From positions 248,001 to 312,000 of the forward strand of contig JAEZOB010000040.1 of assembly GCA_023414355.1 (NCBI GenBank): a DNA stretch of 64,000 nucleotides, read 5' to 3'. The position numbers were made by a program, and so were the translations under genes. The stretch is from Bacillota bacterium (GTDB taxonomy: Bacteria > Bacillota > Clostridia > Lachnospirales > Lachnospiraceae). Positions within the stretch are counted from its first letter, which is position 1, and each line of letters begins with the position of its first letter. This document shows, in pieces, positions 17,247 to 24,420 of the stretch. Below the pieces are notes generated by a model. The model was not told the origin of the DNA, did no database searches, and was given only the letters and a program-made list of their open reading frames with translations.

Positions 17247-18383
17247 ATGATTAAGCATGATATAGAGTTAACTCGTTTCTTACCAAAGGGACAAGTTACA
17301 TGCGAGTATAAAGATAATCTGCTTTTTATGACTGCAGATCGAGCCATACCAACGCAACGCTTTGATGCAGAGCATTTGTCGATTGACTCCTATATCTATC
17401 TGCCGGATCGATTTAGGCTACCCTTGAGAATAGATATCACGGCAAAGATCGATTCGCCCGGCTTCTATGTACTTTTCGGAAAGGGACATGTTAATTTTGG
17501 TACACTTTGGTCTGATAACCGACGGATTGATGATATCGTTGCTCCGGCGAGGAAGATTATGAATTATCATAACCACGTAAATATGGATCAATTCACCGGC
17601 ATTTCCATCTTATATGATTTAAATGAAATGCAGATCCTAATTGACGGAGAGGAGCGGTATCACTCGAAAAAGGAACGATATATGAAGTCGCCGCTATTCA
17701 GGGATATGAATGAGGTTGGATTTGAGTTCAAAATAGCGTGTGACAAATTGGTAAATACATATATCAAATCGGTCAGTATCACGGAATATCCTGATTCCTG
17801 CGGAATTGTTCCTGTCGGCTCTGAGCTACCGGCAGCGATTACGAGAAATGAAGCGATCGCTCCCGGTGAAAAGCCATCCTTTGAAAAATGTATTTCTCTG
17901 CTGCCTGTAGCTGTCCAGGGTGAGATTTATAAAATCGATGAGTATTTAAAATCGCTAAAACCACTGAAATTCAAAAGGCAGATAGAGAAAAACGGCAATA
18001 AAATAACCTATGTTGCCTCTGATTATGGATTTTCCTATGCGATATATTTAAGCAATGATATTTTTGATCATTCACTGCAATGGTATTTAATAACCAGTGG
18101 AAAACCTGAGGAATGGCATAGGAAGGCCGATAGAATGGAGGAAATACTGAATCGGCTGTCTGCTTCCTCGCCGGAATTTGCCGCCCGCATGTTTCGTAAT
18201 TTGGAGGATTGTGTTGGATGCTACCAAAATTGTCTGGCAAGAACCAGGTATGTATACGACAATAAGCAGAAGACGGCTTGTCATGGTAAACTGAAATTCA
18301 AAATGGGTGCTTCGGGATTTGAGGATGTTCGTACATTTATGAATGAAATAGTGCAACTGATACAGGAAAATGAAAGAGATTAA
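17247..18383 (+). CDS. Hypothetical protein with LamG-like N-terminal region
   Basis: A 378-residue protein that I cannot assign. The first 200 residues are beta-rich (LRIDITAKIDSPGFYVLFGK, GISILYDLNEMQILIDGEER) and read like a jelly-roll, concanavalin-type binding domain; residues about 210-378 are alpha/beta with a conserved-looking cysteine cluster CVGCYQNCLARTRY. The start is ATG 17247 behind GGGAGG. No signal peptide is present. The cysteine cluster and mixed domains suggest a sensor or an AraC-related effector domain without the DNA-binding part. Confidence 0.78.
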   Translation: MIKHDIELTRFLPKGQVTCEYKDNLLFMTADRAIPTQRFDAEHLSIDSYIYLPDRFRLPLRIDITAKIDSPGFYVLFGKGHVNFGTLWSDNRRIDDIVAPARKIMNYHNHVNMDQFTGISILYDLNEMQILIDGEERYHSKKERYMKSPLFRDMNEVGFEFKIACDKLVNTYIKSVSITEYPDSCGIVPVGSELPAAITRNEAIAPGEKPSFEKCISLLPVAVQGEIYKIDEYLKSLKPLKFKRQIEKNGNKITYVASDYGFSYAIYLSNDIFDHSLQWYLITSGKPEEWHRKADRMEEILNRLSASSPEFAARMFRNLEDCVGCYQNCLARTRYVYDNKQKTACHGKLKFKMGASGFEDVRTFMNEIVQLIQENERD

Positions 18384-18473
18384 TAAGGATGATTGGAGAC
18401 TGTATAAGTTGATCATCAGAAGCTGAAGTTCATTGGAGCACATGGATCAATTAGTATAGGAAGGATGTTAGTA

Positions 18474-19064
18474 ATGAAAGCTATCGTATTAGATATGTAT
18501 GGTGTAATCATAAAGCAAACGGGAGAGGATTTTGTTCCATATGTAAGGCGGACCTTTCCAGAGCTAACACAAGAAGAAATATACATACCTTGGTTTAAGG
18601 CTGATGTGGGAGACTTAACATCCTTAGAAGTATGGGAAAGTCTTGGTTTTCAAGGTGACTTAGAGAAGATTGAAAAAGAGTACTTAGATACGATGGAGCT
18701 TAATGATGGTTTCCTTGATTTTGTATCAGCTGTAAGCAAACATTATAAAATGGCTATTATTTCAAACGATTCGAGTAGATGGAGCAAATATCTCCGCGAG
18801 AAATTCGATATTAATAAATACTTTGACGTGATTAGCATTAGTGGAGACTTGAGAATCCAGAAGCCGGATGAGCGTATCTTTCGGCTTACGATAGAACAAT
18901 TGGGTTGTAATGCAGAAGATTGTCTCTATGTAGATGACCGAGAGGGGAATCTGGAAGCAGCAAGCAAGGTTGGAATGAATGCGGTTATGCTTAATAGCAG
19001 ACATGTTCCATATGATGGCAGTACAGTTAACGATTTTACTCAACTTGCGAATGTGCTATTGTGA
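18474..19064 (+). CDS. HAD superfamily hydrolase
   Basis: A 196-residue HAD-IA type phosphatase-like protein. Motif I is VLDMYGVI, in which the usual second aspartate is replaced by tyrosine, as in several HAD-IA proteins; motif II is IISNDSSR, motif III KPDERIF and motif IV VDDREGNLEAA. I start at ATG 18474, ten bases downstream of AGGAAGG, because an ATG at 18465 abuts that ribosome-binding site. A damaged copy of codons around motif III lies at 21243-21349. Substrate unknown. Confidence 0.88.
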   Translation: MKAIVLDMYGVIIKQTGEDFVPYVRRTFPELTQEEIYIPWFKADVGDLTSLEVWESLGFQGDLEKIEKEYLDTMELNDGFLDFVSAVSKHYKMAIISNDSSRWSKYLREKFDINKYFDVISISGDLRIQKPDERIFRLTIEQLGCNAEDCLYVDDREGNLEAASKVGMNAVMLNSRHVPYDGSTVNDFTQLANVLL

Positions 19065-19150
19065 TTATGTGAACACTTTTCCTTTACTGAAAAATAATAG
19101 TAGTGTAATATATAAAAATAAAGATAAATCTGAATTCGCGGAGATGGATC

Positions 19151-19196
19151 TGTCCAATCACGTAATTGGACAATATATGAAATAACTTATTATAAT
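19151..19196 (+). promoter_or_regulatory. Promoter with operator-like inverted repeat before the Rrf2 gene
   Basis: A perfect inverted repeat, TGTCCAAT (19151-19158) and ATTGGACA (19165-19172), overlaps the -35-like TGGACA (19167-19172); TATAAT follows at 19191-19196 after 18 bp. Placement over a -35 suggests autoregulation by the Rrf2 protein, which is an inference. Confidence 0.55.
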
Positions 19197-19225
19197 CGCT
19201 GTATCATAGTAAAGGAGTATTCATA

Positions 19226-19663
19226 ATGCAGATATCATGTAGATTAACTATGGCAATTCATGTTTTGATGTGCATTGATATATTTAAAGATGATTTTAAA
19301 ATTACAAGCGATTTCCTGGCAGGCAGTGTAAATGTGAACCCGGTGGTTGTTCGTAGGCTCTTACAGCAATTAAAAGCTGCTGGTCTTATAGAAGTTGCCA
19401 GAGGAACCGGAGGTACACAGATTACAAAAGACCTTGAAGAAATTACCATGCTTGACATATATAATGCTGTTGAATGTGTGGATCATGGGGAATTGTTTCA
19501 TTTTCACGAAAATCCGAATCAGCAATGCCCGGTTGGAAGAAATATGCATAATGTATTAGATGATAAGCTATTACAAGTACAAAAGGTAATGGAAGTTGAG
19601 ATGTCTAAAACTACAATGGCGGATATTAAAAGAGATACAAAAAAGTGGATAAAAACTGAGTAG
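19226..19663 (+). CDS. Rrf2-family transcriptional regulator
   Basis: A 145-residue winged-helix regulator of the Rrf2 family. The N-terminus MQISCRLTMAIHVLMCIDIF and the recognition-helix region NVNPVVVRRLLQQLKAAGLI followed by RGTGGTQI are diagnostic. The C-terminal part has ENPNQQCPVGRNMHNVLD with a single cysteine, resembling YwnA-type Rrf2 regulators that lack an iron-sulfur cluster but may respond to thiol or electrophile stress. It is followed by a terminator and then a cupin gene that carries another palindrome at its promoter, so the cupin is its likely target. Confidence 0.9.
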   Translation: MQISCRLTMAIHVLMCIDIFKDDFKITSDFLAGSVNVNPVVVRRLLQQLKAAGLIEVARGTGGTQITKDLEEITMLDIYNAVECVDHGELFHFHENPNQQCPVGRNMHNVLDDKLLQVQKVMEVEMSKTTMADIKRDTKKWIKTE

Positions 19664-19666
19664 AGG

Positions 19667-19706
19667 AAAATCCGTGTTTATGATAAGCACGGAATTTTTT
19701 TATTTT
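19667..19706 (+). terminator. Terminator after the Rrf2 gene
   Basis: TCCGTG (19671-19676) pairs with CACGGA (19688-19693), followed by ATTTTTTTATTTTT. Confidence 0.75.
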
Positions 19707-19721
19707 TATCTGATGTAACTA

Positions 19722-19784
19722 TTGACATTACAACGAAAGAGTGATATCTTACATGTTGTAACAATAATAGTTACAACGTATAAT
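19722..19784 (+). promoter_or_regulatory. Cupin promoter region with palindromic operator
   Basis: TTGACA (19722-19727) and TATCTT (19745-19750) form one promoter; TTGTAA (19756-19761) and TATAAT (19779-19784), 17 bp apart, form a second. A perfect inverted repeat GTTGTAAC (19755-19762) / GTTACAAC (19770-19777) covers the second -35 and spacer, and a further TTACAAC half-site lies at 19728-19734. This is a strong repressor-site candidate, most simply for the Rrf2 protein just upstream. Confidence 0.6.
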
Positions 19785-19807
19785 ATGATATTTGGGAGGT
19801 AGTTATT

Positions 19808-20158
19808 ATGAGTAATTTTAGTAAAATCAGTGTACCGAATGAGGCACGAGTAGAACTTCACGACAAAATTGGTTTAACCGGAGCAGAAGTAAGTATCAAT
19901 AATTTGCCTGCTGGAGAATGTGTTCCTTTTGTTCATTCTCATAAGCAAAATGAAGAAATATACGCAGTATTATCGGGAAGAGGAAAGGCTGTTGTAGATG
20001 GTGAAGAAATAGAACTTAACACCGGTGATTGGGTACGTATATCACCAAGCGGTAAAAGGCAGTTCTTCGCAGCAAGCGATAGTGCAATCTGCTATGTGTG
20101 TATTCAAGTAAAAGCAGGTTCTCTTGAAGGGTATACTATGACGGATGGAATAGTATAG
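19808..20158 (+). CDS. Cupin-domain protein
   Basis: A 116-residue single-domain cupin. Cupin motif 1 reads PFVHSHKQNEEIYAVLSGRG (histidines and glutamate for metal binding) and motif 2 GDWVRISPSGKRQFF. It likely binds a divalent metal and a small ligand, or acts as an isomerase or dioxygenase; the C-terminal KAGSLEGYTM is short. GGGAGG precedes ATG. Its promoter carries the palindromic operator, suggesting control by the neighbouring Rrf2 regulator, perhaps as an oxidative or electrophile stress response. Confidence 0.88.
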   Translation: MSNFSKISVPNEARVELHDKIGLTGAEVSINNLPAGECVPFVHSHKQNEEIYAVLSGRGKAVVDGEEIELNTGDWVRISPSGKRQFFAASDSAICYVCIQVKAGSLEGYTMTDGIV

Positions 20159-20192
20159 ATCTCCGAACCTCGGTTTTTGTGCTTAACTAAAT

Positions 20193-20296
20193 CCTCAGAA
20201 ATCTTGAAAAATGATATGCTCCCTTTTAGGTAGACAGTTGAAATAATAAAACTGCTTATCTAGAAGGGAGCATATCAAAAATCAAGACTTCTGAGG
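20193..20296. repeat. Long imperfect hairpin in the cupin-methyltransferase gap
   Basis: Three nested arms pair: CCTCAGAA (20193-20200) with TTCTGAGG (20289-20296), TCTTGA with TCAAGA, and the perfect 13-mer GATATGCTCCCTT (20213-20225) with AAGGGAGCATATC (20264-20276); TAGACAGTT and AACTGCTTATC continue toward the loop. The 3' flank GGTTTTTATTTT could act as a terminator for the cupin gene, but the length suggests a MITE or insertion-sequence remnant. Confidence 0.6.
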
Positions 20297-20378
20297 GTTT
20301 TTATTTTCGGGATTTTTGAGTACCATGAGTACGTAATGCCGTTATTGGAATACCCTTCATACGCTTTTGAGGTGTAGA

Positions 20379-20407
20379 TTGACTTTGAATATTTAGAAAT
20401 GTACAAT
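20379..20407 (+). promoter_or_regulatory. Promoter for the methyltransferase at 20475
   Basis: TTGACT (20379-20384), 17-bp spacer, TACAAT (20402-20407). Confidence 0.55.
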
Positions 20408-20474
20408 GAAATCAATTACGATTTTAGCTGATTTTATTCTATATAAATAGAAATTGTTTGAGAGGGATATTTTG

Positions 20475-21254
20475 ATGAATTACGGTAAAATTATTGAAAA
20501 TAACAAATCCTATTGGAATGCAAATGCTGATTTTTGGTTTGGAACAACCTCACTTCCGGAGTATGGAGTAAAATTTGTGACAGAAGATGAATTGCATTTG
20601 TTTGGCGACGTCTCCGGTAAGAAGATGTTGGAAATATGCTGTGGTAGTGGACATTCATTAAAATATCATGCAGATAGAAACGCAGGCGAGCTTTGGGGTG
20701 TAGATTTATCTCAGAAGCAGCTTGATCATGCGGCAGAGCTTTTATCTGAAAACGGATATTCGGCAAAACTGATATGTTCTCCCATGGAATCAGAACTTGA
20801 TGTTCCTAAGAACTATTTTGATTATGTATATTCGATTTATGGAATAGGTTGGACAACTGATTTACAGGGAACTTTTGATAAGATAGCTTCCTACTTAAAG
20901 AAAGACGGAATATTTATTTTTAGTTGGCATCATACGTTAAATTATTGTGTGGCGTGGTCCTGTGCTGAACGCAGAGATATTATTGAAGGAGACAAATTGG
21001 TTTTTAGTAAAAGCTATTTTGATGAATCGTATTTTACAATGCCTGTTCATGATAGTGAAGTAATTTTATGCAATCGTAAAATATCCACTTATGTTAATGC
21101 ACTAGCTAAAGCGGGATTTGTTATTGAACAAATGATTGAACAAAACGACAGAACAACGATGGAAGCCACGGAAGATATCAGTGATAAGACAAGGAAAGCA
21201 AAAATGGTACCTATTTCGGTATGCTTTAAGGCAAGAAAGCTGACTTTGACGTGA
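20475..21254 (+). CDS. Class I SAM-dependent methyltransferase
   Basis: A 259-residue methyltransferase. Motif I is MLEICCGSGHSLKYHA, motif II LWGVDLSQKQLDHA, and FDYVYSIYGIGWTTDLQGTF the post-motif region, followed by KDGIFIFSWHHTLNYC. The start at ATG 20475 follows GAGAGGGAT. The end is odd: the stop codon lies inside a duplicated fragment of the HAD gene that begins at 21243, so the last residues were probably replaced. A homologue with the same motifs (WGxDLSxKQ, YSIYxxGWTTDL) lies at 53097-53849. Confidence 0.87.
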   Translation: MNYGKIIENNKSYWNANADFWFGTTSLPEYGVKFVTEDELHLFGDVSGKKMLEICCGSGHSLKYHADRNAGELWGVDLSQKQLDHAAELLSENGYSAKLICSPMESELDVPKNYFDYVYSIYGIGWTTDLQGTFDKIASYLKKDGIFIFSWHHTLNYCVAWSCAERRDIIEGDKLVFSKSYFDESYFTMPVHDSEVILCNRKISTYVNALAKAGFVIEQMIEQNDRTTMEATEDISDKTRKAKMVPISVCFKARKLTLT

Positions 21255-21349
21255 TTAGGAGACTTGAAAATCCAGAAGCCGGATGAGTATATCTTTCGAC
21301 TTACGATAAAGCAATTTGGTTGTAAAGCAGAAGATTGTCTCTATGTAGA
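21243..21349 (+). pseudogene. Duplicated fragment of the HAD hydrolase gene
   Basis: The stretch is a mutated copy of 18820-18934 (the region coding for motif III and the start of motif IV of the HAD gene), with an 8-bp deletion and about ten substitutions; it retains for example AATCCAGAAGCCGGATGAG and GCAGAAGATTGTCTCTATG. It has no start or complete frame, and its first 12 bases supply the end of the methyltransferase gene. Confidence 0.85.
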
Positions 21350-21435
21350 ATATTATTTTTGGACATAGAAAAACGAAAAAAGACAGGACAATTACTACTC
21401 AATATTATTATATTTGTTATGAGAGGAGGGTGGTC

Positions 21436-22854
21436 ATGGATTGGATTAACGATACTCAGAAGGCAATAAATTATATAGAAGCACATCTGTTGGATGACAT
21501 TAATATTGAAGATATATCAAGACATGTATTGTCGTCAGGTGATTATTTCAATAAAGTGTTCGGTATAGTGACAGGATTCTCTGTTAGCGAATACATAAGA
21601 AATAGAAAGCTGTCACTTTCGGGAGAAGAATTAATATCTTCAAAGAGTAAAGTGATTGATATTGCTATGAAGTATGGATATGAAACTCCTGAAAGCTTTA
21701 CAAAAGCATTTTCGCGATTTCATGGGATGACACCATCTGAAGCAATTCATGCTCCCCGGAAGCTGAAGAGCTTCAATCCTCTTACAATAAAGATTGATAT
21801 TAGAGGAGGATTTAACGTGTCTAGAAGATTGATTTCAAATGTACAAAAATTATACGAAAACCATGCTGAAAACTATATGTTTCCCAGCTGTATGCGATCT
21901 GTTATGGCAGCTTTAAATGAAAGCAGTGAAATGGATTTTCAGTTTTTTGCAGGTGTCACAGGTGATTTATTCACACAGATATGGATTGAACCCAAATGGC
22001 AATACAATGATTCTTATTCAAATGTATGCAAGAATACGCAAATTCCAATCAAAGCAGCGTTCGATGCCTGTGGCTATTCGTATGAATACTTTTACAAAGA
22101 AGACATCATGCGTAAGAAAACTGAGTGTATACAGAAGATAGTCGACTCGATCGATCAAGGCTTGCCGGTTCTGACTTTTGGTATAGTCGGGCCACCTATT
22201 TGCTCAATTATCTGTGGCTATGACGAAAACGGTGAGGTGCTAATTGGCTGGTCACAATTCACGGATGAACACAAAGACGATATTCCAACGGATTTAGTAA
22301 CTCCGGACCATTATTTTTCTAAGAGAAATGGACTTGACAGCTCTGAGGCGCTAATCTTCTTGAAGAAGAAAGAGAAGGTACCTAATATTGCCGCCAGTAT
22401 ACGTTCATCCATATTAAATATTCCTGTATGGACTTCACTGCTTCCAGCCAATAACGTATATTTTGGTAAAAGGGCTTTTGAGAAATGGGCGGAATCGCTA
22501 TTATGTGATGAACACTTTGAAAATGCAGCTATACTTGAGGGTCCGCTGGATACTTATGGTAGTTGTATGGTTTTGACCGGGACAAATATGTTTTTCATAC
22601 AAGAGTATTTAAATCGTGCGCTGGAGTATTACCCCGATATGAAAAATTTGATTGAAAATCTAAAGCAAGCATATGCAAAAGAAAATGATGTACTTCAAAA
22701 AATCGTAGAGCTTCAAGGCGGCTATTTCTTTGATGCAAACCGCAAGGCGCTTTTAGATAAAGACTTCCGCATAAAACTATCTGAGTTGGTAAATCAATTA
22801 GGGCAATGTTATGAAAATGCGGCTAATTTTATTACTACGACAAAACAGGCATAA
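21436..22854 (+). CDS. AraC-family regulator with C39-like/BtrH-like C-terminal domain (paralogue)
   Basis: A 472-residue protein. Residues 1-105 are the AraC DNA-binding domain (INIEDISRHVLSSGDYFNKV and VIDIAMKYGYETPESFTKAF). The C-terminal 360 residues follow the layout of the protein at 1712: a cysteine in MFPSCMRSVMAAL, LPVLTFGIVGPPICSIICGY, GEVLIGWS and a C-terminal helical segment. GAGGAGGG precedes ATG 21436. The strong family resemblance with the regulator at 1712 and the lack of close sequence identity point to an expanded family of this host. Ligand and targets unknown. Confidence 0.85.
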   Translation: MDWINDTQKAINYIEAHLLDDINIEDISRHVLSSGDYFNKVFGIVTGFSVSEYIRNRKLSLSGEELISSKSKVIDIAMKYGYETPESFTKAFSRFHGMTPSEAIHAPRKLKSFNPLTIKIDIRGGFNVSRRLISNVQKLYENHAENYMFPSCMRSVMAALNESSEMDFQFFAGVTGDLFTQIWIEPKWQYNDSYSNVCKNTQIPIKAAFDACGYSYEYFYKEDIMRKKTECIQKIVDSIDQGLPVLTFGIVGPPICSIICGYDENGEVLIGWSQFTDEHKDDIPTDLVTPDHYFSKRNGLDSSEALIFLKKKEKVPNIAASIRSSILNIPVWTSLLPANNVYFGKRAFEKWAESLLCDEHFENAAILEGPLDTYGSCMVLTGTNMFFIQEYLNRALEYYPDMKNLIENLKQAYAKENDVLQKIVELQGGYFFDANRKALLDKDFRIKLSELVNQLGQCYENAANFITTTKQA

Positions 22855-22875
22855 CGATGGGTGGATGCGGACGCT

Positions 22876-22905
22876 CTACAAATTCCATTTTGTCGAGTTG
22901 CTGTA
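22876..22905 (+). repeat. Dispersed intergenic motif, copy 3
   Basis: TCTACAAATTCCATTTTGTC followed by GAGTTGCTGTAA; shares its core with 14711, 16467 and 27057. Confidence 0.35.
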
Positions 22906-22969
22906 ATTTTTAACTATATTTAATTTAGTGGAGTACCCGCTATCTACTGTTTACAGAGAGGAAAGTAAT

Positions 22970-23932
22970 ATGATTAAAAAGGATAAGTATAATGTATGCC
23001 TGATAGGAGCTCTAGCTCAAATATCACCTTTACATGTTGAAGGTATTAAGTCTATATCACAGTTTAATCTAAGTGCAGTATGTGATATTGATAGAAAGAA
23101 ACTCAGAGAAAGATATCCACGATTACCTGAGAACTCTTTGTTTACAGATTACCGACAAGCTATTCAATCGGAGGATATTGATATTGTTATTATTGCAGCT
23201 CCAAACAAGCTGCATGCCATAATTGCTATAGAAGCGCTAAGAAACGGAAAAATAGTTCTTTGCGAGAAACCTATGACACATTCCATGGAAAGTGCAAAAC
23301 AATTATACGATGAGGTGAAAAGCAATTTGGGATTTTTCTGTGTATCCTATCATTTTAGATTCCGCCCTGAGGTCCAAAAATTTGTTGAAATAAGGGATAC
23401 ATTTGGTATTATAAAAAGCTTTCACTTTGTAAGTAGTGAGGATCTGGAAACAGAAAAAACATGGATATTAGATAAAACTCAAGGTGGTCCATGGCTTGAC
23501 TGGGCATCCAACGCTTTAAGCGTATTGCGCCCGGTTCTTTCTGTAAATGATTCGATTAAGAATTATTCTATTAAGGAAGTAAAGTATGTTCATTCAAATG
23601 ATTATGAAATAGAATTGAAAGCTGATATTGACCTTACAATTAATAATATTGAGGGAAATATCTCTGTGGATTGGTTATCACCTAAAGGATGCTTTAATGC
23701 AAAAACGGAATTGGTAAATGAACTGGGTGATGTAATCGTTCTTAACCATGATACCTGCCAAATTTTATTTAATGGTGAATTATATTGGACGGGTATGAAC
23801 AGGAGTTATATTGCTGTATATAAGGATTTTCTAAGAAGATTAAATAGTAGAAATACCAATATACATATTGGATTGCAAGATGCTCAAATAATCCAAGCTG
23901 TAAGAAATTATAATAATTCATTTTCCATATAA
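22970..23932 (+). CDS. Gfo/Idh/MocA family oxidoreductase
   Basis: A 320-residue NAD(P)-dependent dehydrogenase-like protein. The N-terminal Rossmann strand is YNVCLIGALAQISP, where the usual GxGxxG is degenerate; the family motif EKP appears as LCEKPMTHSMESAK near residue 105 and the next signature as FFCVSYHFRFRPEVQKF. The C-terminal half has the expected substrate domain (GGPWLDWASNAL). It may act on a sugar or inositol-like substrate. The start at 22970 follows GAGAGGAAAG; an in-frame start at 22928 lacks one. The altered glycine motif leaves cofactor binding uncertain. Confidence 0.88.
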   Translation: MIKKDKYNVCLIGALAQISPLHVEGIKSISQFNLSAVCDIDRKKLRERYPRLPENSLFTDYRQAIQSEDIDIVIIAAPNKLHAIIAIEALRNGKIVLCEKPMTHSMESAKQLYDEVKSNLGFFCVSYHFRFRPEVQKFVEIRDTFGIIKSFHFVSSEDLETEKTWILDKTQGGPWLDWASNALSVLRPVLSVNDSIKNYSIKEVKYVHSNDYEIELKADIDLTINNIEGNISVDWLSPKGCFNAKTELVNELGDVIVLNHDTCQILFNGELYWTGMNRSYIAVYKDFLRRLNSRNTNIHIGLQDAQIIQAVRNYNNSFSI

Positions 23933-23946
23933 GGAATTGGAAGAGG

Positions 23947-24063
23947 TTGCATACTTTGATTTCATTATTGCATACTTTGATTTCATTATTGCAAACTTTG
24001 ATTTCATTATTGCAAACTTTGACTACTCACATCAATCCTGATATGAGTAGTTAAAGTTTGCAA
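23947..24063. repeat. Tandem 21-bp repeats merging into a 24-bp stem hairpin
   Basis: Four head-to-tail 21-bp units start at 23947, 23968, 23989 and 24010, of the form TTGCAWACTTTGATTTCATTA; unit 4 drifts to GACTACTCAC. Unit 4 (24010-24033) pairs with 24040-24063 in a 22/24 match around the 6-nt loop AATCCT. A second GTTAAAGTTTGCAA occurs at 24171-24184. The array lies between the Gfo/Idh/MocA gene and the HNH-like gene, a 488-bp gene-free stretch. Confidence 0.8.
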
Positions 24064-24190
24064 AAGTAGTAACGTATTGTGGAAATTTTTCAAGAGACAG
24101 AATATGTAAAAATGAAGTTGGAGTTTGCAAATATCAATAAAAATTTAAAAGGTTGGCTAAATTACGTTAGTTAAAGTTTGCAAATTTGCA

Positions 24191-24240
24191 AGAGCTAAAA
24201 GTTTGGTATATACAAACTTTTAGCTCTGTTTTTTTCTTTA
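24191..24240 (+). terminator. Strong rho-independent terminator
   Basis: A perfect 15-bp stem, AGAGCTAAAAGTTTG (24191-24205) with CAAACTTTTAGCTCT (24213-24227), followed by GTTTTTTTCTTTA. Confidence 0.85.
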
Positions 24241-24281
24241 AGGATATTACCATATTATATTAAAATGTATAAGGAATAATA

Positions 24282-24310
24282 TGGTAATGTTAGTTTGCTT
24301 GTATTATAAT
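24282..24310 (+). promoter_or_regulatory. Promoter of the HNH-like gene
   Basis: TGGTAA (24282-24287), 17 bp, TATAAT (24305-24310), with the core GCTTGTATTATAATGTAA shared with the promoter at 7426-7454. Confidence 0.55.
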
Positions 24311-24420
24311 GTAAGAAGAAATCGAAACAAGGGAGATTTAAACTTTACAACTCATCTAATATGATAACGAAGATTATTTGAACACTATTATAAGATTTGA
24401 AATATCATGGAGGTTTAATA

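Noticed and set aside
19808..20158. Reading of the cupin as an AraC-like sensor domain
   Set aside because: It is a stand-alone 116-residue protein without a DNA-binding domain.
23947..24030. CRISPR-like appearance of 21-bp repeats
   Set aside because: Units are directly adjacent with no spacers, and no cas genes are present.
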